Shown here in pieces: positions 8,332 to 17,694 of a DNA stretch of 64,000 nucleotides. The stretch comes from Nocardia sp. NBC_00565 (GTDB lineage Bacteria; Actinomycetota; Actinomycetes; Mycobacteriales; Mycobacteriaceae). The position numbers and the translations under genes were made by a program. The DNA is taken from the NCBI RefSeq assembly GCF_036345915.1, contig NZ_CP107785.1:2852001-2916000 (forward strand). Direction: 5' to 3'. The notes under the pieces are model-generated. The model had not been told where the DNA came from. It did no database searches and saw nothing but the letters and a program-made list of their open reading frames with translations. Position 1 is the stretch's first letter; each line of letters starts with the position of its first letter.

Positions 8332-9530
8332 TGACCAACTCCTGGGCGCCGGTACCTGAGGGTTCCGGCTTCGGAATCAACAACTTGCCCTACGGGGTTT
8401 TCTCGCCTCCAGGCGGACGCGCCCGCGTCGGCGTCCGCATCGGAGATCATGTGCTCGATCTGCGAGCCGCACTGGGCGACCAGGTATTCGAAAGGGCGTC
8501 GCTCAACGACTTCATGGCCCAGGGGCGGGAGCACTGGACGGCGACCCGCCGCCGGATCATCGACCTGCTCACCGACCCGACACAACGAGCTCGCGCGGAC
8601 GAGGTGTTGCATCCGGTGGACCAGGTCACTTTGCACCTGCCGATCGAGGTCGCCGATTACGTCGACTTCTATGCCAGCGAGCAGCATGCTACCAACCTGG
8701 GCAAGATGTTCCGCCCGGATTCCGCTGCGCTGCTTCCGAACTGGAAGCATCTGCCCGTCGGCTACCACGGCCGGGCGGGCACGATCGTCGCCTCCGGCAC
8801 ACCGGTGACTCGTCCCCGGGGCCAGCGCAAGGCGCCGTCGGATCCGGAGCCGGAGTTCGGACCGTCGGTCCGGCTCGACATCGAAGTCGAGGTCGGCTAT
8901 GTGGTCGGCACCCCGACCGAACTCGGAGAGTCGGTGTCCACCAAGGAATTCGCCGATCATGTCTTCGGCGTGTGCCTGGTCAACGACTGGTCGGCCCGGG
9001 ACATCCAAGCCTGGGAATACGTGCCGCTCGGGCCCTTCCTGGGGAAGTCGTTCGCCACCTCGATCTCACCATGGATTGTCCCGCTGGACGCCCTGGCCGC
9101 CGCGCGTGTGCCGACGCCGCGGCAGGATCCGGCGCCGCTGCCATATCTGGAGGAGGCCGAGCCGTGGGGCCTGGATCTACGGCTCGAGTTCGCGCTGAAC
9201 GGGCACACCGTGTCCCGGCCGCCGTACGCGGAGATGTACTGGTCTCCGGCGCAGATGCTTTCGCACATGACGGTCAACGGCGCGAGCCTGCGCACCGGGG
9301 ATCTGTTCGCATCCGGCACCGTGTCCGGACCGGGTGCGGACGAGCGCGGCTCGCTGATCGAGCTCACCTGGAATGGCGCCGAGCCCCTGAGCCTGCCCGA
9401 CGGTGGTACCCGTACCTTCCTGGAAGACGGCGACCTCGTGACGCTGAGCGGATCCGCGCCCGGCCCGCCCGGTTCGCTGATCAGCCTCGGCGAGGTAACG
9501 GCTCGTATTCAGCCGTCGGTGAATTCTTAG
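8331..9530 (+). CDS. fahA: Fumarylacetoacetase
   Basis: 399 residues from GTG at 8331. The enzyme hydrolyses fumarylacetoacetate to fumarate and acetoacetate, the last step after HmgA. It has the two-domain FAH layout: an SH3-like N-terminal part (FGINNLPYGVFSPPGG) and the catalytic domain with DFYASEQHATNLGKMF, LPVGYHGRAGTIV, the metal ligands in LDIEVEVGYVVG, VCLVNDWSARDIQAWEY and a GPFLGKSFATSISPW loop. Product and gene order with hmgA are fully consistent. Confidence 0.95.
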   Translation: MTNSWAPVPEGSGFGINNLPYGVFSPPGGRARVGVRIGDHVLDLRAALGDQVFERASLNDFMAQGREHWTATRRRIIDLLTDPTQRARADEVLHPVDQVTLHLPIEVADYVDFYASEQHATNLGKMFRPDSAALLPNWKHLPVGYHGRAGTIVASGTPVTRPRGQRKAPSDPEPEFGPSVRLDIEVEVGYVVGTPTELGESVSTKEFADHVFGVCLVNDWSARDIQAWEYVPLGPFLGKSFATSISPWIVPLDALAAARVPTPRQDPAPLPYLEEAEPWGLDLRLEFALNGHTVSRPPYAEMYWSPAQMLSHMTVNGASLRTGDLFASGTVSGPGADERGSLIELTWNGAEPLSLPDGGTRTFLEDGDLVTLSGSAPGPPGSLISLGEVTARIQPSVNS

Positions 9531-9570
9531 CGGGTGCTTTCGCCGCGCGTGTTCGGCGGCGGGTACAAGG

Positions 9571-9717
9571 TCAGTCCCCGGTACCCTGCACCGCTCCGAG
9601 CCCGCGAATGGCCTGGTCGACGAGTCGCTCGGCGAGAGCGTCGTCGAGGGGTCCCAGGTTGAACAGCAGATGCATATACATCGGCGAGTAGATCATCTCG
9701 GCCGCATAGGTGAGGCG
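9571..9717 (-). pseudogene. TetR-type regulator C-terminal remnant
   Basis: On the minus strand an open stretch reads RLTYAAEMIYSPMYMHLLF, then NLGPLDDALAERLVDQAIRG, ending GAVQGTGD-stop. This is the C-terminal ligand-domain ending of a TetR regulator (LTYAxEMIYSPMYxRLLF-type). No HTH part is found upstream in any frame, so it is a truncated remnant. Confidence 0.6.
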
Positions 9718-10694
9718 TTTGATCTACCTCGAGCTCGGGATCGAGTTACCTGCGAACACGGCCACCCTGCCGCGAATCCCCGACCCTCACTGCACTATTC
9801 GCCCGGTCATGTCCTACGTCGCATACACGGAAGCGCCACAAGGTTCTGTTCTGGTGCCGGTTCGATATCCCGCGTCGGTCTGGTCTCATCACAATGATGC
9901 GCACGGGAAGCAAACCCATACCGTCGCAGCGGATACCGAACCTGATCCCCAGATCATCGAAAGCGCTGACGCCGTCACCCCATTCCACCGAACCTGCGCT
10001 GGCGTGGGCCAGGGAGATGATGGCCACGTATCCGGGTGCGCGACTCGCGGCATCTACGACGTCGACGGGATACGTCGCTGTCGATGCGGACGGCAGAGTC
10101 TTCCGGGCAGCCGCTCAAGATCGCACTCCGATCGATGTCGCGATAGTTGCCTCTGCGATATACAGCTGTCTTGTCACCGTCGGTTTGCCCGCGATCCCGT
10201 TGACGGTCCGCGCCGGGACGACCGCGGTCGAGCTCATGTCAACGATTCCGCCGGTATGCGCCGTAGACGTTGGGTGAACTCCTCGGCTCGGCTGGTACCC
10301 AGCTGCCGAAAGACTTCGACCAACCGGCGAGCGAGGCACCGACCACGTCGGGATCAGCCCCGGTCCAAGAGCGGCCAGGCCCGCTCGATCGAGAAGTGGG
10401 TTTCGCCGGCGCCCGGTGGGCCGGCCAACCGCTCGTTTGTCGACCCTGTGTCTGAATATGCGCCGTCGGCGCCAGCTGACTGCATCGCGAACCACGTCGG
10501 TACTGCCAGATGTGGTCAAGAGTTTTGTCGAGACTTCTGCCACTGAGGCGCATCTCCGTACCCATGTGTTCGGCGAAAGCCCGCGGGGCGGCGGTGCCTT
10601 GGGGGTAGTGGTGCAGCCGAACGAAATCCGGCGCTAACGCCGTGATGCCCCGGGCGTCGATCCCCGGGAGCATCACGTTAATCGGACACGTCGG
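9718..10694. other. Nearly 1 kb with no supported gene
   Basis: Overlapping frames of 60-140 codons occur on both strands, none with a recognisable domain or good ribosome site. A stretch on the minus strand near 10265-10360 reads RRLVEVFRQLGTSRAEEFT, which could be decayed coding sequence, but I cannot assign it. Together with the TetR fragment beside it, the segment looks like degenerate DNA between two catabolic blocks. Confidence 0.4.
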
Positions 10695-11978
10695 TCAGCT
10701 GGCCAGTGGTTGCCGTACCGGTGGATCAGCGGCGGGTAGCAGTTCGTGGGTTCGGGTGGTACGCGCGACTATCCGGCCCGATTTGATGACGTAGCAGCGG
10801 TCCGGGCGGTCGAGTAGGGCGTCGGCGACGCGATGGGTGGACAGGACGACGAGGTCCGCGGCGGCGCCGGGGCGGATGCCGTAGCGATCGGCGATCCCGA
10901 TGACGGCGGCGGCCTGGGTGGTGGCCATGGTCAGGATCCGGGTCAGCTCGGCGGGAGTGGAAAGGTGGCTGGTCTGGGCCAGGAACAGGCCGATGTCGAG
11001 GAGGTCGGCGTTGCCGTAGGGGGTGAACGCATTGCGAATGTTGTTGGAGGAGTACGCGGTGGTGATGCCCGCGTCCCAGAGCTCACGGATCGGTGCGATG
11101 CCACGGCGGATATTTGTGGTATCAGCGCGGCCGCCGAGATGTATGTCGGTGGCGGGCAGCGGGACGACCGCGATGCCTGCTGCGGCCAGACGGTTCAGGG
11201 TTTCGCGTCGCTGCCTCGGTGGCTGTCCAGCCAGGGAAGTCATGTGGCCCAACGCAACTCGGCCTCGCATGCCGGTGCGCTCGGTGACCTCGGCGATGTA
11301 GTCGGCGAGCGCGAAGCGGGGATCGGTCGCGTCGTCGGCGAAATCGGCGTGGATATCGATCGGGACGTCGAATTCGGCGGCCAGTTCGAAGATGAGATCG
11401 ATATGGCGACGGCAGTCGGCGACGGTCGCTTCGTTGTAGGCGCAGCCGCCGATGACATCTGCACCGCGACGCAGGCTTTCGCGCAGCAGGTCGATGGTGC
11501 CGGGGGCACGCAGGATGCCTTCTTGCGGAAAGGCGACGATCTGCAGGTCGATTCTGCCGCGATACTCGTCGCGCAGGTCGAGTAGTGCCTCGACGCCGAG
11601 CAGCCCGATGATCGGGTCGACGTCGGGGTGGGCGCGAATCGTGGTGGTGCCGTTGGTGATCGCCAGGTCGAGAATGCGCCGCGCTCGGTCGCGGATCGAC
11701 GCGCGGGTGAAGGTGCGCTTGAGCTCGCCGGTGACCGCGATCGCCCCGGCCAGGGTGCCATCGAGGTTCGGTCGTTCGCGATCGAGCAGTGCCTTGTCCA
11801 GGTGCAGGTGTGATTCGATCAGTCCCGGGATGACGACGCGTCCGGCGCAGTCGATTTCGTGGTCGGCACGCCCGGGCGGTAGGTGGTCGAGCTGCGTGAT
11901 GATGCCCTGGTCGATGACGATGTCGACCAGGGCCGCGTCGTCGGCGATGCGGGCGTCGCGCAGCAGCAGATCCGCCAT
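10695..11978 (-). CDS. Cytosine-deaminase-like amidohydrolase (locus A)
   Basis: 427 residues; start MADLLLRDARIADD supported by GGAGG upstream. Metal-dependent amidohydrolase of the CodA/ATZ-TRZ group: metal ligands in GLIESHLHLDKALL, the IRAHPDVDP strand, HADFADD, the LGHMTS strand, and SSNNIRNAFTPYGNADLL near the end where CodA has the catalytic Asp region. The Asp is replaced by Asn-Asn-Ile in that loop, so the reaction may differ from classical deamination. It probably hydrolyses a cyclic amidine or amide ring. A TTGTATACGA box lies 33 bp upstream, placing it under the neighbouring GntR regulator. Confidence 0.82.
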   Translation of the reverse strand: MADLLLRDARIADDAALVDIVIDQGIITQLDHLPPGRADHEIDCAGRVVIPGLIESHLHLDKALLDRERPNLDGTLAGAIAVTGELKRTFTRASIRDRARRILDLAITNGTTTIRAHPDVDPIIGLLGVEALLDLRDEYRGRIDLQIVAFPQEGILRAPGTIDLLRESLRRGADVIGGCAYNEATVADCRRHIDLIFELAAEFDVPIDIHADFADDATDPRFALADYIAEVTERTGMRGRVALGHMTSLAGQPPRQRRETLNRLAAAGIAVVPLPATDIHLGGRADTTNIRRGIAPIRELWDAGITTAYSSNNIRNAFTPYGNADLLDIGLFLAQTSHLSTPAELTRILTMATTQAAAVIGIADRYGIRPGAAADLVVLSTHRVADALLDRPDRCYVIKSGRIVARTTRTHELLPAADPPVRQPLAS

Positions 11979-12010
11979 GGACAACCTCCGGGAGAAGAAC
12001 GGGACAAGGA

Positions 12011-12020
12011 TTGTATACGA
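12011..12020. promoter_or_regulatory. GntR-type operator, copy 1
   Basis: TTGTATACGA, 33 bp before the amidohydrolase start on the minus strand. Identical copies occur at 12850-12859 and 16799-16808, each before a gene of locus A. The TTGTATAC core is typical of FCD-type GntR operators. Confidence 0.7.
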
Positions 12021-12061
12021 CCCTCGTGTTTCGTTCAGCCGCGAGAAATGCGACGTCTGGG

Positions 12062-12733
12062 TTACGGATCCTGTTGCGCCGCTGGATCGGCGGCGCGGTC
12101 GCGGCGCCGGTATGCCGAGGTGGCGTGGGCGATATGTGCGGCGACCACCTGGGTGGCGCGCTCCGGATCGCTCGCGTCGAGTGCGGCGCAGATCTCCTCG
12201 TGCTCGTGCCAGGAATCTTCGGCGCGCCTGGGCAATTCGACCGCGTATACCCAGGCGATCTTCCAGCTGAGCTGGGTGATCAGCTGGCTCAGCAGGGTGC
12301 TGCCCGAGGCCTCGGCGAGTACCTCGTGGAAGCGGCTGTTGAGTCGGGTGAGCTCGTCGAGCCGTCCGTCGAGCACGGCGTCCTGGCCGAGTGCGGTGAG
12401 TTCCTTGAGCCTGCCGAGTTGCTCCGGGGTGCGGCGTACGGCGGCGCGGCCCGCGCACAGCGGTTCGAGCAGGGCGCGGATTTCGAGCAGGTCGGCGGCG
12501 TCGGCCTCGGTCAGTTCGGCGACGAAGGTCCCGGCGTAGGGGCGCGACCAGGCGAAACCCTCGGCCTCCAGGGTGCGTAGCGCCTCGCGCACCGGAACTC
12601 GGGATACTCCGTAGTTCTCGGCGAGGGTGTCCTCGGTGAGGCGTTGGCCGGGCGCGAAGAGGCCGCGGATGATGTCGTCGCGGATGGCTCGGCACACTTG
12701 TTGCGGAGTCATTCGCCGGGTGGTGCTGCTCAC
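12062..12733 (-). CDS. GntR-family regulator, FCD type
   Basis: 223 residues from GTG (VSSTTRRMTPQQV) with GGGAG upstream; the ATG eight codons on is an alternative. The winged helix is in the first 75 residues: AIRDDIIRGLFAPGQRLTED, LAENYGVSRVPVREALRTLE, EGFAWSRPYAGTFV. The FCD ligand domain follows (LLEIRALLEPLCAGRAA, NSRFHEVLAEASGS, HEHEEICAALDASDPERA, HIAHATSAYRRR) with the expected metal-binding His and Asp/Glu. It lies between and divergent from the genes it probably controls. The repeated TTGTATACGA boxes at 12011, 12850 and 16799 are the likely binding sites, including one in its own promoter region. Confidence 0.9.
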   Translation of the reverse strand: MSSTTRRMTPQQVCRAIRDDIIRGLFAPGQRLTEDTLAENYGVSRVPVREALRTLEAEGFAWSRPYAGTFVAELTEADAADLLEIRALLEPLCAGRAAVRRTPEQLGRLKELTALGQDAVLDGRLDELTRLNSRFHEVLAEASGSTLLSQLITQLSWKIAWVYAVELPRRAEDSWHEHEEICAALDASDPERATQVVAAHIAHATSAYRRRDRAADPAAQQDP

Positions 12734-12849
12734 ATGGCTCCCACAGCGCGCTGGGTGGTTGTTCCGAGCGACCTGCAAGCAGTCGCTAGCCGATCTTTTC
12801 CAGCGACCTGCGGCAGTCGCTAGCGGTGGCGGACGACCGATAGCAGTGG

Positions 12850-12859
12850 TTGTATACGA
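12850..12859. promoter_or_regulatory. GntR-type operator, copy 2
   Basis: TTGTATACGA in the divergent region between the GntR gene (start 12733) and the acetamidase/formamidase gene (start 12889). It could serve both autoregulation and control of the amidase operon. Confidence 0.7.
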
Positions 12860-12888
12860 TCCACTGCTCAACCGTCGGATCGGATGCC

Positions 12889-13968
12889 ATGAATTTACTA
12901 CAGTCGCGTGCCGGTGCCTGCTCCACAGACGTATACCTTCCCGCGGATCCCGACCAGATCTCCTGGGGACTGCTGCCGAATTCCCTCGCCCAGCCGGTCA
13001 TCACGGTGGATTCCGGTACGGCTGTGTGTTTGGACACCATCAGCCACGAAGGCATACTCGAGGACCAGGGCCGGGATCCTGCGGCCTTCTTCGCGGCGAG
13101 TGGGATCACGGAGATCCTGGCTGACACCGCCGAGGTGGCGCGCTCGGTCGTACACGACCCGAGCGTGCACGGGCCGCATGTGGTGACCGGCCCGATCGCG
13201 GTACGCGGTGCGCGCCCCGGTGATGTGCTCGAGGTCGAGGTGCTCGAACTGCTGCGGCGCGTGCCCTACGGCGTCATCAGCAATCGGCATGGCAAAGGTG
13301 CGCTGCCGGGCGAATTTCCGCAGCGGGGGGACCATGATCCGGATGGGCCGGTGCCGCCGGTGTGCACGATCGCCACCGTCGATGCGGCCGAGCGCGGGGT
13401 GATTGATATCGGTGACGGTCGTGCGCTGCGCTTTCCGCTCGACCCCTTCCTCGGCATCATGGGCGTGGCCGCGGCCACCGTACAGCCTGTGCATTCGGTG
13501 CCGCCCGGCCCGCACGGCGGGAATATCGATGTGCGGATGCTGGGAGTCGGTGCGCGGCTTTACCTTCCGGTTCAGGTGCCGGGCGCGATGTTCTACGCGG
13601 GTGACCCGCATTTCGCCATGGGCGACGGTGAAGTCGCGCTCACCGCCTTCGAGGCCCCGCTGCGCGCCACCGTGCGACTGACACTGCACGCCGATCCCGG
13701 GGCGCGGAAAATGGCTGCCGCCCTGGCTCTTCCGTATGCGGAGACCGCGACCGACCACCTGCTGCTCGGCCTGGACACCGATCTGGACGAGGCGGTGAAA
13801 CAGGCCACCCGCAATGCCATCACGTTCCTCGGTGCGCGCTATCGGATACCCCCGGCCGTCGCGCTCGCGTACCTCAGTGCCGCAGCGGATTTCCGCATCT
13901 CGCAGGTCGTGGATGTGGTGAAGGGCGTGCACTGCTGTATCAGCAAGAGCCATTTGGAGGGCCTGTGA
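12889..13968 (+). CDS. Acetamidase/formamidase family protein
   Basis: 359 residues starting MNLLQSRAGACSTDVY; an upstream in-frame ATG would overlap the operator, so the later ATG is preferred although its ribosome site is weak. FmdA/AmdA-family features: SHEGILEDQG, VTGPIAVRGARPGDVLEVEV, FLGIMGVAAAT, PPGPHGGNIDVRMLGVGARL (the metal/substrate region) and GDPHFAMGDGEVALTAFEAP. The enzyme releases ammonia from short amides such as formamide or acetamide in the cytosol. It heads the plus-strand half of locus A, so it may finish off a small amide produced by ring opening. Confidence 0.88.
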   Translation: MNLLQSRAGACSTDVYLPADPDQISWGLLPNSLAQPVITVDSGTAVCLDTISHEGILEDQGRDPAAFFAASGITEILADTAEVARSVVHDPSVHGPHVVTGPIAVRGARPGDVLEVEVLELLRRVPYGVISNRHGKGALPGEFPQRGDHDPDGPVPPVCTIATVDAAERGVIDIGDGRALRFPLDPFLGIMGVAAATVQPVHSVPPGPHGGNIDVRMLGVGARLYLPVQVPGAMFYAGDPHFAMGDGEVALTAFEAPLRATVRLTLHADPGARKMAAALALPYAETATDHLLLGLDTDLDEAVKQATRNAITFLGARYRIPPAVALAYLSAAADFRISQVVDVVKGVHCCISKSHLEGL

Positions 13969-14014
13969 GCGAGTGCATCCGGTTCGCCGCGTCCGAGCGC
14001 GCCGCGGTGGCGTC

Positions 14015-14746
14015 GTGAACGGATTCGTGCCCTGGTTGCCGGTGGACTCGGCACCGGCCGGACAACGTCTGGCGGTCAAAGATGTCATCGATGTGGCAGG
14101 GATGCCGACAGGTGCGGGCCACCCGACATGGCTGACCACACATGAGCTGCCCGCCCATGATGCGGTCGCGGTCGCGCGGTTGCGCAGCGCGTTCACGGTG
14201 ATCGGCAAGACGCACACCGACGAACTCGCCTACAGCCTGGCCGGCACGAACCACCACTACGGCACACCGGAGAATCCCGTGGCGCCCGGGCGGGTGCCGG
14301 GTGGATCCTCCAGCGGCAGCGCCGAGTCCGTGGCCGCGGCCCGTGCGACCCTGCGCGCAGCCACTGATCGGATCCTGCACGAATTGGGAGACGACGGGCT
14401 GCTCGCAATGCCGAGCGCACCCGCTGCCGCACCGCCGATTCCAGGCTCGGGCGAATCACCGGACGAGCAGCCGAACATTGGGTCCAGGACTGCATCACCG
14501 GCCGAGACGTTGTCGGTCGGATCGTCGATACCGGCCACTGGATCCGTGGCGACCACACTGCCGGACGGGCTCGGCCCAGCCGATCGGGCCGCCGTCGCGC
14601 GGCTCACCTGTCTCGCGCCGGTCTGCGGTGCTCCCGCCTTGAGTGTGCCGGTCGCCGCGATCGACGGGCTACCGCTGGGACTGTCCCTGCTGGCGGCTCC
14701 AGGTCGGGACGAATCTCTGCTGGCCACTGCCGAATTGCTGGGCTGA
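14015..14746 (+). pseudogene. Amidase-signature protein with internal deletion
   Basis: Frame open for 243 residues from GTG (VNGFVPWLPVD). The N-terminal third of an amidase is intact: LAVKDVIDVAG with the catalytic Lys, IGKTHTDELAYSLAG, and VPGGSSSGSAESVAAA with the cis-Ser. The sequence then jumps directly to an amidase C-terminus (ILHELGDDGLLAMPSAPAAA, APALSVPVAAIDGLPLGLSL). The segment holding the nucleophilic Ser (normally GSDTAGSIR-like) and the substrate pocket, some 200 residues, is missing without breaking the frame. It cannot be an active amidase as read. The paralogue at 30233-31837 shows what has been lost. Confidence 0.8.
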
Positions 14747-14819
14747 TCGCCGGAGTCTCGCGCCGCGCCGCTCATTTCGGCCGCGGCCGTCTTCGCGGAC
14801 CCTTGGAAGGACTTCATGG

Positions 14820-15563
14820 ATGGATCTCCCACATCTGGCCCTACTGCTCATCGCGGGTTTCGGCGCGGGGGTATGCAACGCCATTGCCGGGGGCGGCAGT
14901 CTGCTCTCATTTCCCGCACTGCTCGCCACGGGACTGCCGCCGGTCGCCGCCACGGTGACCAATTCGGTATCGGTCTGGCCCGGCTATTTCGGTGGTGCGG
15001 CGGCGCTGCGGCGGCGACTCGACGACTATCGCGCGCTCGTCCCGCGTCTGGTCGCGACCGGTGCGGCCGGTGCGGTGGGCGGCGTGATCGCCCTGCTCGC
15101 CGCGCCGCCGCAGATCTTCGCCGCGCTGGTGCCCTATCTGATTCTGTCGGCGACGGCCCTGTTCGCGGCCCAGCCGTTGGTATCGCGGAAGTTGACCGCG
15201 CGCCAAGGGGATTCCAAGAAAACCCTGTTCCTGGGCGTATTCCTGGGCGGTGCGTATGGCGCGTATTTCAACGGCGGTATGGGCATCGTCGTACTCACCG
15301 CACTCGCCCTCGGTATCGACGCCACCATCACCAGCCTGAACGGTCTGAAAAGCCTGCTGACCCTGACCGTTTCGACGACCGCCGTATTCGCCGTCGCATT
15401 GTTCGGCCCCGTGCACTGGCTCTCGGTCGCGGTCCTCGCACCGGCCTGCCTCGTCGGCGGCATCGCGGGCGCGAAGCTCGCCGACCGGCTGCACCCCAAC
15501 GCTTTCCGCGCCGTGGTCATCATCTTCGGCGCGGGTGCGGGGGCAACGATGCTGCTCACCTGA
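14820..15563 (+). CDS. TauE/SafE-family membrane exporter
   Basis: 247 residues; ATG preceded by GGAAGGA. About eight hydrophobic helices, with the paired family motifs AGFGAGVCNAIAGGGSLLSF near the N-terminus and GGAYGAYFNGGMGIVVL in the second half, both diagnostic of TauE/SafE (DUF81) permeases that export sulfite, sulfonates or small organic anions. It lies between the amidase remnant and an amidohydrolase and likely exports an anionic by-product of the pathway or imports its substrate; the cargo cannot be told. Confidence 0.88.
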   Translation: MDLPHLALLLIAGFGAGVCNAIAGGGSLLSFPALLATGLPPVAATVTNSVSVWPGYFGGAAALRRRLDDYRALVPRLVATGAAGAVGGVIALLAAPPQIFAALVPYLILSATALFAAQPLVSRKLTARQGDSKKTLFLGVFLGGAYGAYFNGGMGIVVLTALALGIDATITSLNGLKSLLTLTVSTTAVFAVALFGPVHWLSVAVLAPACLVGGIAGAKLADRLHPNAFRAVVIIFGAGAGATMLLT

Positions 15564-15594
15564 CTGCTCACCCCGAATACCGAGAGGACCTCAA

Positions 15595-16797
15595 ATGAAC
15601 AACCTGCTGCTGCGAGGCGGACGCCCCTGGATTCCCGGGCTGCCGATCGACACTGCGGATATCCTCATCGTGGACGGACGGATCGCGAAGATCGCGCCCG
15701 ATCTGGAAGCGCCGGACGGCGAGACCATTGATCTGGCCGGCGCACTGGTACTTCCGGGCCTGGTCGATGCGCACTGCCATCTGGACAAGACGCTGTTCGG
15801 CGGCCCATGGGTGCCCAACACCGGCGGCCGGACCCTGCCCGGGCGCATCGCGAATGGTGCGGGCCGACGGGCCGAACTCGGCCTGCCCAGCGCGGACTAC
15901 GCCGCAAACCTGTTGGACGCCATGATCAGCGGCGGCACCACGCAAGTGCGCAGCCACATCGATATCGATCCGGAGGTCGGTTTGGGCGGCGTGGAAGCGG
16001 TGCGGGAAGCCGCAGCGCGGCACGCGGATCGGGTGGATGTCGAGTTGGTCGCGTTCCCCCAAGGCGGGCTGCTGACCCGGCCGGGGACCGCCGAACTGAT
16101 GGCGTCGGCGCTCGCGGACGGTGTCGAGGTCGTCGGTGGTCTCGATCCGGCGGGCTACGACCGGGATCCGGTGGGGCAGCTCGATGTGATCTTCGGCCTC
16201 GCGGAACGCCACGGTGCGAAGATAGACATCCACCTGCACGACGGCGGCGCCCTCGGCGCTTGGGAATTCGACCTCATCATCGAGCGCACCCGCGCGACCG
16301 GCCTGGCCGGGCGGGTCACGATCAGCCACGCGTATGCGATGGGGTCCCTCGCACCCGATGAGCAGCGGCGAGTCGCCGAAAACCTCGCCGAGGCAGGTGT
16401 TTCCATGGTGACGTGCGCGGTCGGCGAGGCGCCCGTCGTGCCGGTGCGGGTCATGCACGACGCGGGCGCCACCCTGGCGCTGGGCAATGACGGCGTGCGG
16501 GATCTGTGGACCCCGTACGGCGACGGCGACATGCTGCGTCGGATCAACAGCGTCGCGTATCGGGACCGGCTGGTCGCCGATCCCGAGATCGAGTTGGCCT
16601 TGCTCGCCGGAACCTACGGTGGCGCAAGGGTTCTCGGGCTCGATGACTACGGGCTCATCGCCGGAGCACCGGCCGATCTGCTCGTCGTCGACGCACCGAC
16701 ACCGGCGGCCGCGGTGGTCGCGCTGCCGCTTCGCAAACTGGTGCTCAAACGTGGCCGGATCGTCGTCCGCGACGGTGTGGTCGTTACCGAGAAATAG
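15595..16797 (+). CDS. Cytosine-deaminase-like amidohydrolase 2 (locus A)
   Basis: 400 residues; ATG follows GAGAGGA. CodA-type amidohydrolase: LPGLVDAHCHLDKTLFG supplies the first His ligands, QVRSHIDIDPEVGLGG, DIHLHDGGALGAWEFD, ISHAYAMG and the LGNDGVRDLWTPYGDGDML segment with the catalytic Asp seen in CodA. It is more canonical than the enzyme at 10695-11978. Probably it deaminates or opens a pyrimidine- or imidazole-like ring brought in by the ABC transporter encoded directly downstream. Confidence 0.88.
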   Translation: MNNLLLRGGRPWIPGLPIDTADILIVDGRIAKIAPDLEAPDGETIDLAGALVLPGLVDAHCHLDKTLFGGPWVPNTGGRTLPGRIANGAGRRAELGLPSADYAANLLDAMISGGTTQVRSHIDIDPEVGLGGVEAVREAAARHADRVDVELVAFPQGGLLTRPGTAELMASALADGVEVVGGLDPAGYDRDPVGQLDVIFGLAERHGAKIDIHLHDGGALGAWEFDLIIERTRATGLAGRVTISHAYAMGSLAPDEQRRVAENLAEAGVSMVTCAVGEAPVVPVRVMHDAGATLALGNDGVRDLWTPYGDGDMLRRINSVAYRDRLVADPEIELALLAGTYGGARVLGLDDYGLIAGAPADLLVVDAPTPAAAVVALPLRKLVLKRGRIVVRDGVVVTEK

Positions 16798-16798
16798 A

Positions 16799-16808
16799 TT
16801 GTATACGA
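16799..16808. promoter_or_regulatory. GntR-type operator, copy 3
   Basis: TTGTATACGA immediately after the amidohydrolase stop and 58 bp before the ABC ATPase start. It suggests a separate GntR-controlled promoter for the transporter genes. Confidence 0.7.
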
Positions 16809-16866
16809 AACAGGCGCGTAATCGCGCCGACCGCGTTCGGCAATCACCCGCCGATAGAACTGGTTC

Positions 16867-17694
16867 ATGAGCACAACGGCTTCTCCAGCGTCGACGAGTC
16901 AGGGCGCATCCGCGTATACGACCGCTGCCGACCGCAGTCCTGCGGATACCGCACCGGCCCTTGCGTTTCGCGACGTATCCCTGACCTTCGAGAACGGCAC
17001 CCAGGCGCTCGCCGACATCGACATCGCTATTCGCGGTGGTGAATTCGTGTCACTGGTCGGCCCGTCCGGCTGCGGTAAGTCCACGCTGCTGCGGCTGGCC
17101 GCCGGTTTCGAGCGGGCCACCGCGGGCACTGTCGACGTCGCGACGGCCCAGCTCGGCTATGTATTCCAGGAGTCGACGCTGCTGCCGTGGCGCAGTGTGC
17201 TGCGCAATGTCGAACTGCCCGCCGAACTCGCGGGCGTGGACAAGGCGACCCGGCGGGCGGCCGCCCGCGACGCCATCGAGCGGGTCGGTCTCGCCGGGTT
17301 CGAGAAGCACAAGCCCGCACAGCTTTCCGGCGGCATGCGGATGCGCGCCTCCATCGCGCGCGCCCTCACCGTGCGGCCGGAACTGTTCCTGTTCGACGAA
17401 CCCTTCGGCGCACTGGACGAGATCACCCGCCAGCGGCTCAACGAGGAGGTCGGGACGCTGTTCCGCCGTGATGGTTTCGCCGGGGTGTTCGTCACCCATT
17501 CGGTGGCCGAGGCGGTCTTCATGTCCACCCGGGTCATCGTGCTGACCGGGCAGCCGGGCCGAGTGTGCGCCGATATTCCGGTACCACTGGGCTTTCCACG
17601 CGCACCGGAGCTGCGGTATACGGCCGAGTTCGCCAATATCGCCGCTGATGTGTCCGCCGCGCTGCGCGGCTCCGGACAGGCGGTTGCCGCATGA
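16867..17694 (+). CDS. ABC transporter ATP-binding protein (locus A, nitrate/sulfonate type)
   Basis: 275 residues. Walker A GPSGCGKST, Q-loop YVFQEST, signature LSGGMRMR, Walker B LFLFDEPFGALDE and the H-loop FVTHSVAEAVF are all present, in the arrangement of SsuB/TauB-like importers for sulfonates, nitrate and pyrimidine precursors. The first 30 residues are a non-conserved tail. It overlaps the permease gene by ATGA and forms an importer with it and the lipoprotein downstream. Confidence 0.95.
   Translation: MSTTASPASTSQGASAYTTAADRSPADTAPALAFRDVSLTFENGTQALADIDIAIRGGEFVSLVGPSGCGKSTLLRLAAGFERATAGTVDVATAQLGYVFQESTLLPWRSVLRNVELPAELAGVDKATRRAAARDAIERVGLAGFEKHKPAQLSGGMRMRASIARALTVRPELFLFDEPFGALDEITRQRLNEEVGTLFRRDGFAGVFVTHSVAEAVFMSTRVIVLTGQPGRVCADIPVPLGFPRAPELRYTAEFANIAADVSAALRGSGQAVAA

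Noticed and set aside
11979..12695. N-terminal extension of the 10695 amidohydrolase frame to 666 codons
   Set aside because: The extension is Arg/Pro-rich, antisense-like to the GntR gene and has no ribosome site; MADLLLRDAR has GGAGG.
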